Assembly: GCA_025455345.1 (NCBI GenBank)
Contig: JALOMS010000350.1
Span: 1-6,150, forward strand
Direction of reading: 5' to 3'
DNA: 6,150 nt
DNA from: Thermoflexibacter sp.
GTDB lineage: Bacteria > Bacteroidota > Bacteroidia > Cytophagales > Thermoflexibacteraceae
The notes below the pieces were generated by a model. It saw only the letters and a list, made by a program, of their open reading frames with translations, made no database searches and had not been told where the DNA came from. Shown here piece by piece: positions 5,598 through 6,150 of this stretch. Both the position numbers and the translations under genes were made by a program. How positions within the stretch are numbered: position 1 is the stretch's first letter; each line of letters starts with the position of its first letter.

Positions 5598-6150
5598 CTA
5601 ATTTACTGACTCTCTAAATGCTTGTATCATTACTGCAATATCATTTTCATCATTATAAAGGTGAGGGGATACCCTAATGGCTGTACCTCTAAATGACACA
5701 GAAATATGATATTTCTTAAATATTTCTCTCACTTTGTCCATTTCCAAACCTTGGGGTAAGCGTATCCCAAATAAGTGAGCTACCCTATAATTTTCTTCCT
5801 CGAATCTAAAACCTAAGTGTGCTAATTCTTCAAAAAGAGGTATGGTCAATTGCTTACAATATGCCTGAATATGAGATGGTTGCCATTCTATCAACTGACT
5901 TAGCCCTGCAATGAGCATGGGTACGAGCATAGGATTCGCTCTTCCTCCCATATCATAGCGAACCGCATAATCTTCGTATTCGTCCTGATACTCTACCAAA
6001 CGACTAAAATCTTCGCTAAATTTTCTTGCTAACCAAGTTTCTTCCAAAGGTTTTTTCCCATCAAAATACTCTCCAAAATAAGACACACAAGAAGTGTAGC
6101 CACTCATCAGCCACTTATAAGCCGCACAAACTAATGCATCTGGCTGAATC
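5598..6150 (-). CDS. PLP-dependent aminotransferase class V family protein, C-terminal part (cut by window edge)
   Basis: The frame is open from the right edge to a TAG at 5598-5600, showing the last 183 residues. The ATG at 6107 is internal: upstream codons in the same frame read IQPDALVCAAYKWL, so the gene begins beyond the window. AYKWL holds the lysine (codon 6114-6116, visible residue 12) expected to form the Schiff base with pyridoxal phosphate in the class V, fold-type I family that includes cysteine desulfurase-like and isopenicillin N epimerase-like proteins. Visible residues 64-74, RYDMGGRANPM, and 154-171, RGTAIRVSPHLYNDENDI with a probable carboxylate-binding Arg159, fit the family. 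After the lysine the sequence is MSGYTSC, where many relatives have a GPYG-like turn. It is cytoplasmic; reaction and substrate cannot be told. The downstream permease is 307 bp away, so cotranscription is uncertain. Confidence 0.85.
   Translation of the reverse strand, partial: IQPDALVCAAYKWLMSGYTSCVSYFGEYFDGKKPLEETWLARKFSEDFSRLVEYQDEYEDYAVRYDMGGRANPMLVPMLIAGLSQLIEWQPSHIQAYCKQLTIPLFEELAHLGFRFEEENYRVAHLFGIRLPQGLEMDKVREIFKKYHISVSFRGTAIRVSPHLYNDENDIAVMIQAFRESVN

Noticed and set aside
5586..5598. GCTTT/AAAGC hairpin overlapping the aminotransferase stop codon
   Set aside because: Only five base pairs and no following T-run on the minus strand, so not accepted as a terminator.

Overview
The window looks like chromosomal DNA from an AT-rich member of the Bacteroidota, most plausibly Cytophagales or a relative. 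The evidence is a ParE of the Bacteroidota type (opening with SLDWREHIRLRPGMYIGKLG), a permease of about 810 residues with duplicated FtsX modules of the kind that is numerous in this phylum, promoter-like sequences fitting the Bacteroidota TTTG/TAnnTTTG pattern, weak Shine-Dalgarno signals, and very AT-rich intergenic DNA. The genus cannot be named from the sequence alone.

Layout. Bases 1-844 hold no convincing protein gene. They contain a relatively GC-rich, hairpin-rich island (about 62-240), a possible terminator (304-340), several short direct and inverted repeats, and two overlapping promoter-like motifs (665-725) that probably drive the next gene. Bases 845-2731 (+) encode a complete DNA topoisomerase IV subunit B (parE). 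A strong hairpin terminator at 2784-2821 separates it from a convergent gene. Bases 2849-5290 (-) encode a complete MacB/FtsX-type ABC transporter permease without an attached ATPase. Its 307-bp upstream region (5291-5597) carries three different short tandem repeats and a perfect GC-rich dyad inside a larger imperfect inverted repeat. Bases 5598-6150 (-) are the C-terminal part of a fold-type I PLP enzyme (aminotransferase class V family), cut by the right edge but including the catalytic lysine.

The three genes do not form an evident pathway or operon. ParE is a housekeeping DNA decatenation subunit, the permease is an envelope transport component, and the PLP enzyme is of unknown substrate. 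parE has no parC directly downstream and the permease has no adjacent ATPase within the window. I find no persuasive evidence for a new biological system here. The most interesting signals are in the two intergenic regions, and most are short enough that chance must be excluded.
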